Positions 41,638-47,684 of a stretch of 47,684 nt of DNA are shown in pieces. The position numbers were made by a program, and so were the translations under genes. Origin of the DNA: CAXSDR01 sp964236445 (GTDB lineage: Bacteria > Actinomycetota > Actinomycetes > Motilibacterales > Motilibacteraceae). Each line of letters starts with the position of its first letter. Positions within the stretch are counted from its first letter, which is position 1. The notes below the pieces were generated by a model. The model was not told the DNA's origin, ran no database searches, and worked only from the letters and a program-made list of their open reading frames with translations. The DNA is taken from positions 1 through 47,684 of the forward strand of contig CAXSDR010000015.1 in assembly GCA_964236445.1 (NCBI GenBank), given 5' to 3'.

Positions 41638-42524
41638 GGCTTCACCCGCACGACCAAGGCCCCAGGTGCGATCTCGCAGATCATGCTGCGGGCGTCACCG
41701 ACCGGGTCACCGTCGAGCTGGCTCGGCGTGCTTCGCTGCACGGCGATCGAGATGCGCCGCCCGGTGAACCGCTCGACGCGCTGATCTTCGGTCTTGCTGC
41801 GCCGGATCAGCCGCGTCACGATGCGCACCCAGTCGGCCATGCCGCTCGGGGCGAGCACGACGACGTCGAGGAGGCCGTCATCGGGCCGGGCGTCGGGCAG
41901 CAGCTCGAGGCCACCCTGAAGCGTCCCCACATTTCCTACGAGCACCATGCGGGCGCGCCGGGCGATCTGTGGCTGGTCATCGATCGTGAGACTCAGCCGC
42001 ATGGCGGAGCCGCGCAGGTGCTTGACGCCTGACACGACGTAGGCCGGCCAGCCGACATGGCTCTTGAGAGCTGCTGGTGCGTCCTTCATCATCTCGGCGT
42101 CGAAGCCGACGCCGGCCATGACGACGAAGCACTCCCGCTCGTCTCCTTCGCCGACGCGCCCCACGTCGAGCAGGCGGTCGACGCCGTCGAACGCCAACTC
42201 CAAGGCCTCGTCGACGTCGAGCGGGAGGTCGAGGTTGCGGGCGAGAAGGTTGCCGGTGCCGGCGGGCAGGATGCCGAGCGGCACACCGGAGCCGGCCATG
42301 CCCGTGGCGACGCAGCGGACCGTGCCGTCGCCGCCGCACGAGAGCACCAGGTCGGCACCCTCGCTCACCGCCCGCCGGGCCTGGCCCGTGCCGGGGTCCG
42401 CGGCGGTGGTCTCGATGGTGACGGGGACCTCCCAACCGCGGTCCGCACACAGCGCGACCAGCGCGTTCTTCAGTTCATCGAGCGTGTCGACCGAGGTGGG
42501 GTTGACCACGAGGAAGGCCTTCAT
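41634..42524 (-). CDS. Diacylglycerol/lipid kinase (DAGK catalytic domain)
   Basis: A 296-residue cytosolic lipid kinase of the DgkB/YegS type. It has the nucleotide motif SCGGDGTVR near residue 66 and GILPAGTGNLLARNLDLP near 87, followed by the beta-sandwich C-terminal half (VGNVGTLQGGLELLPDA near 205, LDGDPVG near 273). It would phosphorylate diacylglycerol or a related lipid, the reverse of the PAP2 reaction encoded on both sides. The ATG at 42524 shares ATGA with the upstream PAP2 stop, and its own stop shares ATGA with the downstream PAP2. The longer in-frame extension to 42800 is inside the neighbouring gene. Confidence 0.93.
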   Translation of the reverse strand: MKAFLVVNPTSVDTLDELKNALVALCADRGWEVPVTIETTAADPGTGQARRAVSEGADLVLSCGGDGTVRCVATGMAGSGVPLGILPAGTGNLLARNLDLPLDVDEALELAFDGVDRLLDVGRVGEGDERECFVVMAGVGFDAEMMKDAPAALKSHVGWPAYVVSGVKHLRGSAMRLSLTIDDQPQIARRARMVLVGNVGTLQGGLELLPDARPDDGLLDVVVLAPSGMADWVRIVTRLIRRSKTEDQRVERFTGRRISIAVQRSTPSQLDGDPVGDARSMICEIAPGALVVRVKP

Positions 42525-43318
42525 GTCGTCACCGATCTCGTCGTCGGCGCGACGCCGGCCGGCGGCCGGTGCTTGTGCGCGTCGGGGCGGTCGAGCACCC
42601 GCGTCAGCCGGTCGGGCAGCACCGCGAACAGCACGAGCCGGGCTCCGACCAGCACCGAGAGTCCACCGTTGATGTAGGCACCTGCCACGTCCGACGGGTG
42701 GTGCATGCCGCGGTAGAGCCGAGAGCCGGCGACCGCGACGGGCACCAGCAGCAGCAGGGCGACCAGCAGACCGCGCAGCCAGCGTCGCCTGACATGCCAC
42801 GCGAGCACGACCGCAATTCCCACGAACAAGGCGGTCGCCGCGCCGGTGTGGCCCGACGGGAAGCTCGATGTGGGCGGGGACGCGTCGAGATGCGGGACAC
42901 CGGGACGTTTGCGGGAGATGACCAGCGTCGTCAGCATGAACACGAGGGCCTGGCCGCTGACCGCGAGGACGAGGAACAGCGACTCGCGCCAGCGCTGGAA
43001 CACCAGCCGGAAGATGATGGCCACCACGATCATGATCGCGATGATCGACGAGGTGTTGGCGACCGACGTGGCGATGCCGGTGAGCTCATTGCCGGTCGGC
43101 GTGCGATCGGACGCGAGAGTGCGGTTGACGGCGTCCTCCGACGACAGCGGTGCCACGTGGGCCAGCACGTGGGTCACGAGCAGACCGAGACCCACCATGA
43201 GGGCGAAAAGCACGCCGAAGCAGAGCAGCACCTTGCCGGCGAGCCGCCCGATAGCCGGGCCGAGATGCGTGTCGGCATCCCGCGGGTTGGCACCGGTCGT
43301 CACCGTGCCGCCGCTCAC
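42521..43318 (-). CDS. PAP2-family phosphatase 2
   Basis: A 265-residue membrane phosphatase with motifs ISRKRPGVPHLD near residue 137, FPSGHTGAATAL near 157 and SRLYRGMHHPSDVAGAYING near 205. An N-terminal membrane helix and a loop of about 60 residues precede the core. It starts at GTG 43318 in a GTGA overlap with the DUF1206 gene and ends in an ATGA overlap with the kinase. The tail after about 240 is basic and polar. Confidence 0.92.
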   Translation of the reverse strand: MSGGTVTTGANPRDADTHLGPAIGRLAGKVLLCFGVLFALMVGLGLLVTHVLAHVAPLSSEDAVNRTLASDRTPTGNELTGIATSVANTSSIIAIMIVVAIIFRLVFQRWRESLFLVLAVSGQALVFMLTTLVISRKRPGVPHLDASPPTSSFPSGHTGAATALFVGIAVVLAWHVRRRWLRGLLVALLLLVPVAVAGSRLYRGMHHPSDVAGAYINGGLSVLVGARLVLFAVLPDRLTRVLDRPDAHKHRPPAGVAPTTRSVTT

Positions 43319-44130
43319 GTCCGGCGCCAGCGGGCTTCGGCGAAGCCGTAGATGCCGAAGCTGATCAGCCCGAGCGCGGCCAGCACGAGCAGGAACCGAC
43401 CGTAGGGCTGCGCCGCCAGCGTGCGCAGAGCCCCGTCGAGACCACGCGCCTTCTCCGGCTGGTAGGTGAGCGCGGCGTCGACGACGAGCACGCCCGCGAG
43501 CCCGATCACCACGCCGCGTGCCACGGTGCCGATGGTGCCGAGCCGCTGCACGAGACGACGCGAGCCGGCGCCCAGCTGGGCGGTGCGGAGATATTTCATG
43601 AACTTCTGCTTGACACCGTCCCACACCATGACGGCGCCGACGGCGACCACGACGAGCCCGACGAGTCCCACGAGCCAGCGCCCGCCCGTGTGGCTCATCA
43701 CCTTGGCCGTGATGTCAGCCTGCTGGCTGGCCTGGCTCCTGGAGCTCCCGCCCGACGACGTGAGCACCGAGACCGTCGTGAAGGACAGGAAGCCGTAGAC
43801 GACCGCGCTCGCCGCTGCCTTGACCCGGGGCCCGGCGGCCTTTCCGTCACCGGTGACGCCGAACGCCGCCTCGCTCAGGCGCCACAGCGCGTAGGCAGCG
43901 AAACCGATGGCGAGCACGACGAGCAGGGCGCTGCCTCCACTGTGGTGAGCCACCGCCTGGAGCGCGCCACGCTGGTCTGTCTCCGAACGGGAGTCGCCCA
44001 GAGCCACGCTGAGAGCCAGCAGGCCCATGAGCAGATAGATGAGGGCGCGGGCCCCGAGCCCGAGCCGAGCGCCCCAGCCGACCGCGTCACTGTCGGAGGC
44101 GTGGCGGAGGCCCTGTGCGACATCGGTCAT
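43315..44130 (-). CDS. DUF1206 membrane protein
   Basis: A 271-residue protein with six membrane segments arranged as three DUF1206 repeats, each with a helix pair (GLGARALIYLLMGLLAL, then ARGVVIGLAGVLVVDAAL near 205). The family has no known function. The ATG has AGGAG six bases upstream, so it is the likely first gene of the four-gene operon that continues with PAP2, kinase and PAP2. A role in membrane lipid handling is suggested by that context only. Confidence 0.9.
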   Translation of the reverse strand: MTDVAQGLRHASDSDAVGWGARLGLGARALIYLLMGLLALSVALGDSRSETDQRGALQAVAHHSGGSALLVVLAIGFAAYALWRLSEAAFGVTGDGKAAGPRVKAAASAVVYGFLSFTTVSVLTSSGGSSRSQASQQADITAKVMSHTGGRWLVGLVGLVVVAVGAVMVWDGVKQKFMKYLRTAQLGAGSRRLVQRLGTIGTVARGVVIGLAGVLVVDAALTYQPEKARGLDGALRTLAAQPYGRFLLVLAALGLISFGIYGFAEARWRRT

Positions 44131-44185
44131 GGTGCTCCTGGGGCTCGGTCACGCTGCGCGGGCGCTGCTCGGCCGCTGACACCAC

Positions 44186-45094
44186 CTACCCGACGGGAGC
44201 TTTCTCGAAGCCTCGCCGTGCTGGATCGGCCGGTACGTCGGGTGCACGGGCGCGCCGCGTGGCGAGCACGCATCCGGTCAGGATCAGGATGAAGCCGGCG
44301 ATCGCGCCCCCCGTGAGGCGCTCGGACAGCACGAGCACACCGAGCAGCACAGCGACGGCCGGGTTCACGAAGGTGATCACTGTGGCACGAGCAGGACCGA
44401 CTTCGGCGATCAGCCGGAAGAACACCAGGAACGCCACAGCGGTGCAGACGACCGACAGCCCGAGCACCGACAGGACGCCCTTGGTGCTCGGACTGGAGGA
44501 CGGCAGTGTGAGCAGCGCCGGCACGGCATAGACCGTCGCGGTGACGGTCAACGCGACGAAGACGACGCCGAGGGTCGGAGCCTCGCTGAGATGGCGTGAG
44601 GCGACCCAGGGTGCGAAGGCGTAGCCGAACGCGACGACCCCCACCTCGGCGACCGACAGGAGGTCCACCTGCCCCACGTCGAGGCCGAGCAGCGCACCGA
44701 CCCCGACGATGCCGACGACGAGCCCACCGACCCGGCGTCCCGTGAGTGGTTCGTCACCACTCACGTGGGCCAGCAACGCGCCGAAGAACGGCACTGTCGA
44801 CACAAGCAACGCCGTCAGCGAGCTGGACAGCCGCCGCTCGGCGTCGGAGAGCAGCAGCCACGGGACAGCCACCTCGCAGACCGCGAAGACCAGCAGCGGT
44901 CGCCGCCAGCGCAGCAGACCGCGCAGCACGCCGCGGTGCAGGACGACCGGCAGCAGGAGCAAGGCCCCGATGCTCGTGCGCAGGAAGACGAGCTGAACGG
45001 GCGAGAAGTCGTCGACCGCCACCTTGATCATCAGATAAGGCACGCCCCAGATGACCGACATCGCCGAGAACAGAACCCACCCGCGACGACTCAT
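44186..45094 (-). CDS. EamA-family (DMT superfamily) transporter
   Basis: A 302-residue permease with ten predicted helices in two EamA repeats. Landmarks are SVIWGVPYLMIKVAVDDFSP near residue 13 and the second-half SVVCTAVAFLVFFRLIAEVG then VNPAVAVLLGVLVLSERLTG. Such transporters export amino acids or other metabolites; the substrate is not readable. It starts 12 bases after the stop of the alpha/beta hydrolase gene, so it is cotranscribed with it. Confidence 0.92.
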   Translation of the reverse strand: MSRRGWVLFSAMSVIWGVPYLMIKVAVDDFSPVQLVFLRTSIGALLLLPVVLHRGVLRGLLRWRRPLLVFAVCEVAVPWLLLSDAERRLSSSLTALLVSTVPFFGALLAHVSGDEPLTGRRVGGLVVGIVGVGALLGLDVGQVDLLSVAEVGVVAFGYAFAPWVASRHLSEAPTLGVVFVALTVTATVYAVPALLTLPSSSPSTKGVLSVLGLSVVCTAVAFLVFFRLIAEVGPARATVITFVNPAVAVLLGVLVLSERLTGGAIAGFILILTGCVLATRRARAPDVPADPARRGFEKAPVG

Positions 45095-45106
45095 GACCTC
45101 AGCACA

Positions 45107-46006
45107 TCACAGGCCACCGACAGGACCCACAGGCTTTTCCGCCATCTCGCGGTAGCGCGCGAGCACGATCTCTGGACCGCTCGCGTGCCCCGCCGCCTCG
45201 TCGACGCGTACGTCCCCGGTCGGCACATGGCCGGCGAGCCAGTCGCCGTGGTGGGCGGGGACGTTGACGTCGAGCCGGCCGTAGGCCAGCACAACGGGCG
45301 CCACCGTGTGCGCCGGGTCGAACCCCCACGGCTGCGTGAAGGCCCAGAAGTCGTCCACCCAGCCAGCCGCTCCCTGCCGTGCCGACTCCCGCATGCCGGG
45401 CAGCGAGTGGCGCGCCATCCGTCGGGCGATGGCACGGTCGGCCTCGGGCAGGTCCATGGGGCCCCACATCGTGACCGGGTCGGCCGCGGCGCGCGCCAGG
45501 ATCGCGGCCAGGTCGGGCTCGAGCTCGAGCGACAGCCGTTCGGGGCCCAGCACGGCGGCGCGGAACCGGCGTACGTTCTCGGGATCCATCCCGGCGAACC
45601 AGTCGAGCTCGTCGGCATGCGGGCCCCGCGACGGCGCCAGGCTGGCCACGACGTGCACGACCGTGGCGCGCTCGGGGAGCAGCGCGGCGACCGCGAGCGC
45701 GTGAGGGCCGCCGCCCGAGCCGCCCGCAACTCCGACACGGTCCAGACCCAGCTCGTCGAGCAAGTCCTCGATGTCCGGCACACAGCGGGCGACGTTGCGG
45801 CCGGCCAGGCGGTCGGACCCGCCGTAGCCCGGCCGGTCATAGGTGAGCAGGCGGATGCCCGCCTCGCGCAGGTCGTTCTCGTACGGATAGCGCGAGAGTC
45901 GACTTCCGGGGGAACCGTGCAGGACCAGGGTCGGCACGCCGTCGAGGTCGCCGCACTGGGCATAGGTGAGACGCCGCCCGTCGCGGCAGCGCAGGACATG
46001 ATCCAC
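45107..46006 (-). CDS. Alpha/beta hydrolase
   Basis: A protein of about 299 residues with the alpha/beta hydrolase fold. The oxyanion motif is HGSPGSRLS near residue 30, the nucleophile elbow is GGSGGGPHA (Ser near 96), and the terminal histidine is in EAAGHASGPEIV. An acidic residue in YGRLDVNVP completes the triad. The substrate is unknown. Start choice: the SD AGGAGG lies seven bases before GTG 46006, while GTG 46012 is only one base from it. It is between lacI-type regulator (about 30 bases upstream) and the EamA gene, all on one strand. Confidence 0.88.
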   Translation of the reverse strand: MDHVLRCRDGRRLTYAQCGDLDGVPTLVLHGSPGSRLSRYPYENDLREAGIRLLTYDRPGYGGSDRLAGRNVARCVPDIEDLLDELGLDRVGVAGGSGGGPHALAVAALLPERATVVHVVASLAPSRGPHADELDWFAGMDPENVRRFRAAVLGPERLSLELEPDLAAILARAAADPVTMWGPMDLPEADRAIARRMARHSLPGMRESARQGAAGWVDDFWAFTQPWGFDPAHTVAPVVLAYGRLDVNVPAHHGDWLAGHVPTGDVRVDEAAGHASGPEIVLARYREMAEKPVGPVGGL

Positions 46007-46040
46007 GAGCACGCCTCCTGGTCGCAGCGACGAACGACGG

Positions 46041-47093
46041 TCACGCGGAGCCGCGGACGACCAGGGTCGGCTCGAAGACCGCTGAGGTGGGCACCGAGGG
46101 GTCGAGCTCGCCGTGAAGCAGCAGGCGCCCCATCTCGGCGGCCATGTCCTCGACCGGCTGGCGCACGGTGGTCAGAGGTGGCCAGCAGGCGAGCGCCGCG
46201 CTGCTGTCGTCGAAGCCGATCACCGCCACGTCCTCGGGCACTCGGCGGCCGTGCTCGCGCAGCACATGCATGGCGCCTTGGGCCATGACGTCGCTGGCCA
46301 CGAAGACCGCGTCGAGGTCAGGGTGCTGAGCGAGCAGAGTCGTCATCGCCTCGGCGCCCGCAGCCTGGGTGAAGTCCCCTGCGGCGACCGGCACGTCATG
46401 CCGGCCGAACGCGTCCATGGCGCGGCGGAAGGACGCGAGCCGGTCGGCGCCCGCGGGCATGTCGAGGGAGCCGGCGATCGTGGCGATGCGCTGGCAGCCG
46501 CGCGCGACGAGGTGCTGGGCGGCGAGCCGGGTGCCGGCGTCGGTGGCGATGTCGACGAAGCTGAGGTTCATGGGCGTGGCCGGCCGACCATAGAGCACCG
46601 CGGGCACTTCCGCCTCGGCGAGTGCGCGCGGCAGCTCGTCATGCGGGTGCAGCGAGATGATCGCGACGCCGTCGAGGTGACCCTGGCGCAGGCTGGAGAT
46701 GATCTGGTTGCGGTTGTCGGGGGTGCTCGTGAGGGTGATCGAGAGGTGCACGCCCGACGGCTGCAGCACGCTGAGCAGGCCGCCCACGATGCGGCCGAAG
46801 AACGGGTCGCTGAAGAAGCGGCTCATGAAGGCCTCGTCGGTCGCGCAGGAGTCTGCCTGGGAGACGACGACGGCCATGGAGCCCGCACGGCGGGTGACGA
46901 GCGAACGGGCGACGCGGTTCGGGACGTAGCCGGTGTCGTTGACCGCCTTCATCACGCTGCGATGGAGCACCGGGTCGACGTTGCGGACATTGTTGATCAC
47001 CCGCGACACAGTCGCCGGGGAGACGCCGGCCAGCGTGGCCACATCCTGCAGCGTGGGGAGGCGCAGGTGAGGGCGAGCAAGGTCGCTGCTCAT
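46041..47093 (-). CDS. LacI-family transcriptional regulator
   Basis: A 350-residue repressor-type regulator: N-terminal HTH with LQDVATLAGVSPATVSRVIN near residues 14-33, then the periplasmic-binding-like ligand domain (AVIGFDDSSAALACWPPLTT near 285, QPVEDMAAEMGRLL). It probably senses a sugar. The frame is open to 47198 but the ATG at 47093 gives the normal length. No SD is visible and TATACA lies seven bases upstream, suggesting a leaderless mRNA. It is followed by the hydrolase and EamA genes; the adjacent discoidin protein may also be a target. Confidence 0.93.
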   Translation of the reverse strand: MSSDLARPHLRLPTLQDVATLAGVSPATVSRVINNVRNVDPVLHRSVMKAVNDTGYVPNRVARSLVTRRAGSMAVVVSQADSCATDEAFMSRFFSDPFFGRIVGGLLSVLQPSGVHLSITLTSTPDNRNQIISSLRQGHLDGVAIISLHPHDELPRALAEAEVPAVLYGRPATPMNLSFVDIATDAGTRLAAQHLVARGCQRIATIAGSLDMPAGADRLASFRRAMDAFGRHDVPVAAGDFTQAAGAEAMTTLLAQHPDLDAVFVASDVMAQGAMHVLREHGRRVPEDVAVIGFDDSSAALACWPPLTTVRQPVEDMAAEMGRLLLHGELDPSVPTSAVFEPTLVVRGSA

Positions 47094-47096
47094 GAC

Positions 47097-47121
47097 TGGC
47101 TGTATATCACGTGTGGCTGTA
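47097..47121. promoter_or_regulatory. Repeated TGGCTGTA upstream of the LacI-type gene
   Basis: TGGCTGTA occurs at 47097-47104 and 47114-47121, 17 bp apart, flanking CACGTG (47108-47113). The minus-strand TATACA of the predicted leaderless promoter overlaps the first copy, so the repeats could be an autoregulatory site. Confidence 0.35.
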
Positions 47122-47157
47122 CTCCCCCGCGTGGACGGCTGACGAACGAAGAAGAAG

Positions 47158-47199
47158 GGTGCTGCTGAGCCGACGGGACACGCCCGGCTCAGCAGCACC
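47158..47199 (-). terminator. Terminator of the discoidin-domain gene
   Basis: GGTGCTGCTGAGCC (47158-47171) pairs perfectly with 47186-47199. In the minus direction the stem is followed by CTTCTTCTTC, a pyrimidine-rich tail. It lies just after the stop at 47206. Confidence 0.85.
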
Positions 47200-47205
47200 G
47201 GTCTT

Positions 47206-47684
47206 TCAGGACCTGAAGATGCCGAACTCCCACAGCGAGTAGCCGTAGGCGGTTGCGCGGCCGGTAGCCGTCAGACGGACGTACCGCCCGCTGCCGGCCT
47301 TGTCGATGCGGTCGAAGCCGCCGTCACCGCTGGTCGTGCTGTAGTAAGGCGTCCAGCTCGTTGCGTCGTTGGACGTCTCGAGGGTGTAGCCGGTGGCGTA
47401 CGCCGCTTCCCACGACAGCTGGACGGTGTTGAACGTCTGCACCGAGCCGAGGTCGACCTGGATCGACGCGGAGTCGACCCACTCGCTCGCCCAGCGGGTG
47501 CTGCTGTTGCCGTCGAAGGCGTAGGACGCTGACAGCGGGCCGCCGGGAGTGGTGCTGGTGGGCTGCACCGAGGTGGCGGTCGCCGCCTTGTTGAGGGCGA
47601 TGTCGGTGCCCGCGACGGTCGGCGCGACCACCTTGAACGACTTCGTCTCGATGCCCACGTTGCCGTGGCCGTCGAAGGCGTAGA
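47206..47684 (-). CDS. C-terminal part of a discoidin (F5/8 type C) domain protein (cut by window edge)
   Basis: About 159 codons remain; the frame stays open to the window end. The visible part ends an Ig-like or FN3-like segment (YAFDGHGNVGIETKSFKVV), then has a discoidin domain with ALNKAATATSV, SYAFDGNSSTRWAS, QVDLGSVQTFNTVQLSWE and the end YSLWEFGIFRS. Such domains occur at the C-terminus of secreted glycoside hydrolases. The catalytic part and signal peptide lie outside the window, so the enzyme cannot be named. The LacI regulator lies downstream on the same strand, separated by the terminator. Confidence 0.85.
   Translation of the reverse strand, partial: YAFDGHGNVGIETKSFKVVAPTVAGTDIALNKAATATSVQPTSTTPGGPLSASYAFDGNSSTRWASEWVDSASIQVDLGSVQTFNTVQLSWEAAYATGYTLETSNDATSWTPYYSTTSGDGGFDRIDKAGSGRYVRLTATGRATAYGYSLWEFGIFRS

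Overview
The window is about 47.7 kb of very GC-rich DNA (roughly 70% by eye) with many GTG and TTG starts and many four-base start/stop overlaps. The gene families (BsaP, a 13E12-type HNH protein, SigK-like ECF sigma, FMN-binding/ferric-reductase module, DUF1206) and a perfect mycobacterial-type LexA box point to a free-living actinomycete (Actinomycetota). I cannot place it to genus. I see no rRNA, tRNA, CRISPR array, insertion sequence or prophage.

Layout. 1-4.2 kb: a truncated short-chain dehydrogenase, a RibD-C/DHFR-like reductase, undecaprenyl diphosphatase (uppP) and an OmpR-type two-component pair. 4.3-7.2 kb: a divergent secreted SGNH hydrolase with three discoidin domains, behind an array of 10-11 bp direct repeats. 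7.2-13.6 kb: envelope genes (COG4705 membrane protein, DedA protein, Wzz-like protein, a beta-propeller lipoprotein coupled to a Tat polysaccharide-deacetylase-like lipoprotein, a sulfotransferase, a GH43/32-like propeller). 13.6-16.8 kb: a small unknown protein, an L,D-transpeptidase lipoprotein, a VanZ-like protein, and a protein with four cold-shock domains. 16.8-22.4 kb: biotin synthesis, with bioF converging on the operon bioA-bioD-bioB-bsaP-P450. The 59-residue bsaP gene is coupled to the P450. 22.4-23.9 kb: an ECF sigma factor and a HATPase regulator lie just upstream of bioA on the same strand. 24.4-27.2 kb: the copper operon csoR-copZ-copA with a perfect CsoR operator. 27.3-29.8 kb: a ferric-reductase-like flavocytochrome with two tandem FMN-binding proteins. 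29.8-31.2 kb: a frameshifted DUF222/HNH gene whose start codon lies in a LexA box. 31.4-40.9 kb: stress-type genes (GH15 trehalase/glucoamylase, HATPase, unknown helical protein, PAS-GAF-PP2C phosphatase, a secreted propeller, YihY, GlsB, a membrane protein, PRC-barrel/DUF2382). 40.9-44.1 kb: a four-gene overlapping lipid-phosphate operon (DUF1206, PAP2, diacylglycerol kinase, PAP2). 44.2-47.7 kb: EamA transporter, alpha/beta hydrolase, LacI regulator, and the C-terminal end of a discoidin-domain protein.

How genes work together. The most interesting link is between two regulatory loci. The C-terminal half of the HATPase regulator beside the sigma factor (22419-23342) resembles the free-standing 171-residue protein (33872-34387) that sits between a HATPase and a PP2C phosphatase. 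The same unnamed helical domain is thus fused to a HATPase in one locus and a separate coupled gene in the other, which suggests a general partner of RsbW-type ATPases. The biotin operon carries its own iron-sulfur helper (BsaP) and a P450 that could supply pimeloyl precursor, since no bioC, bioH, bioW or bioZ is visible here.
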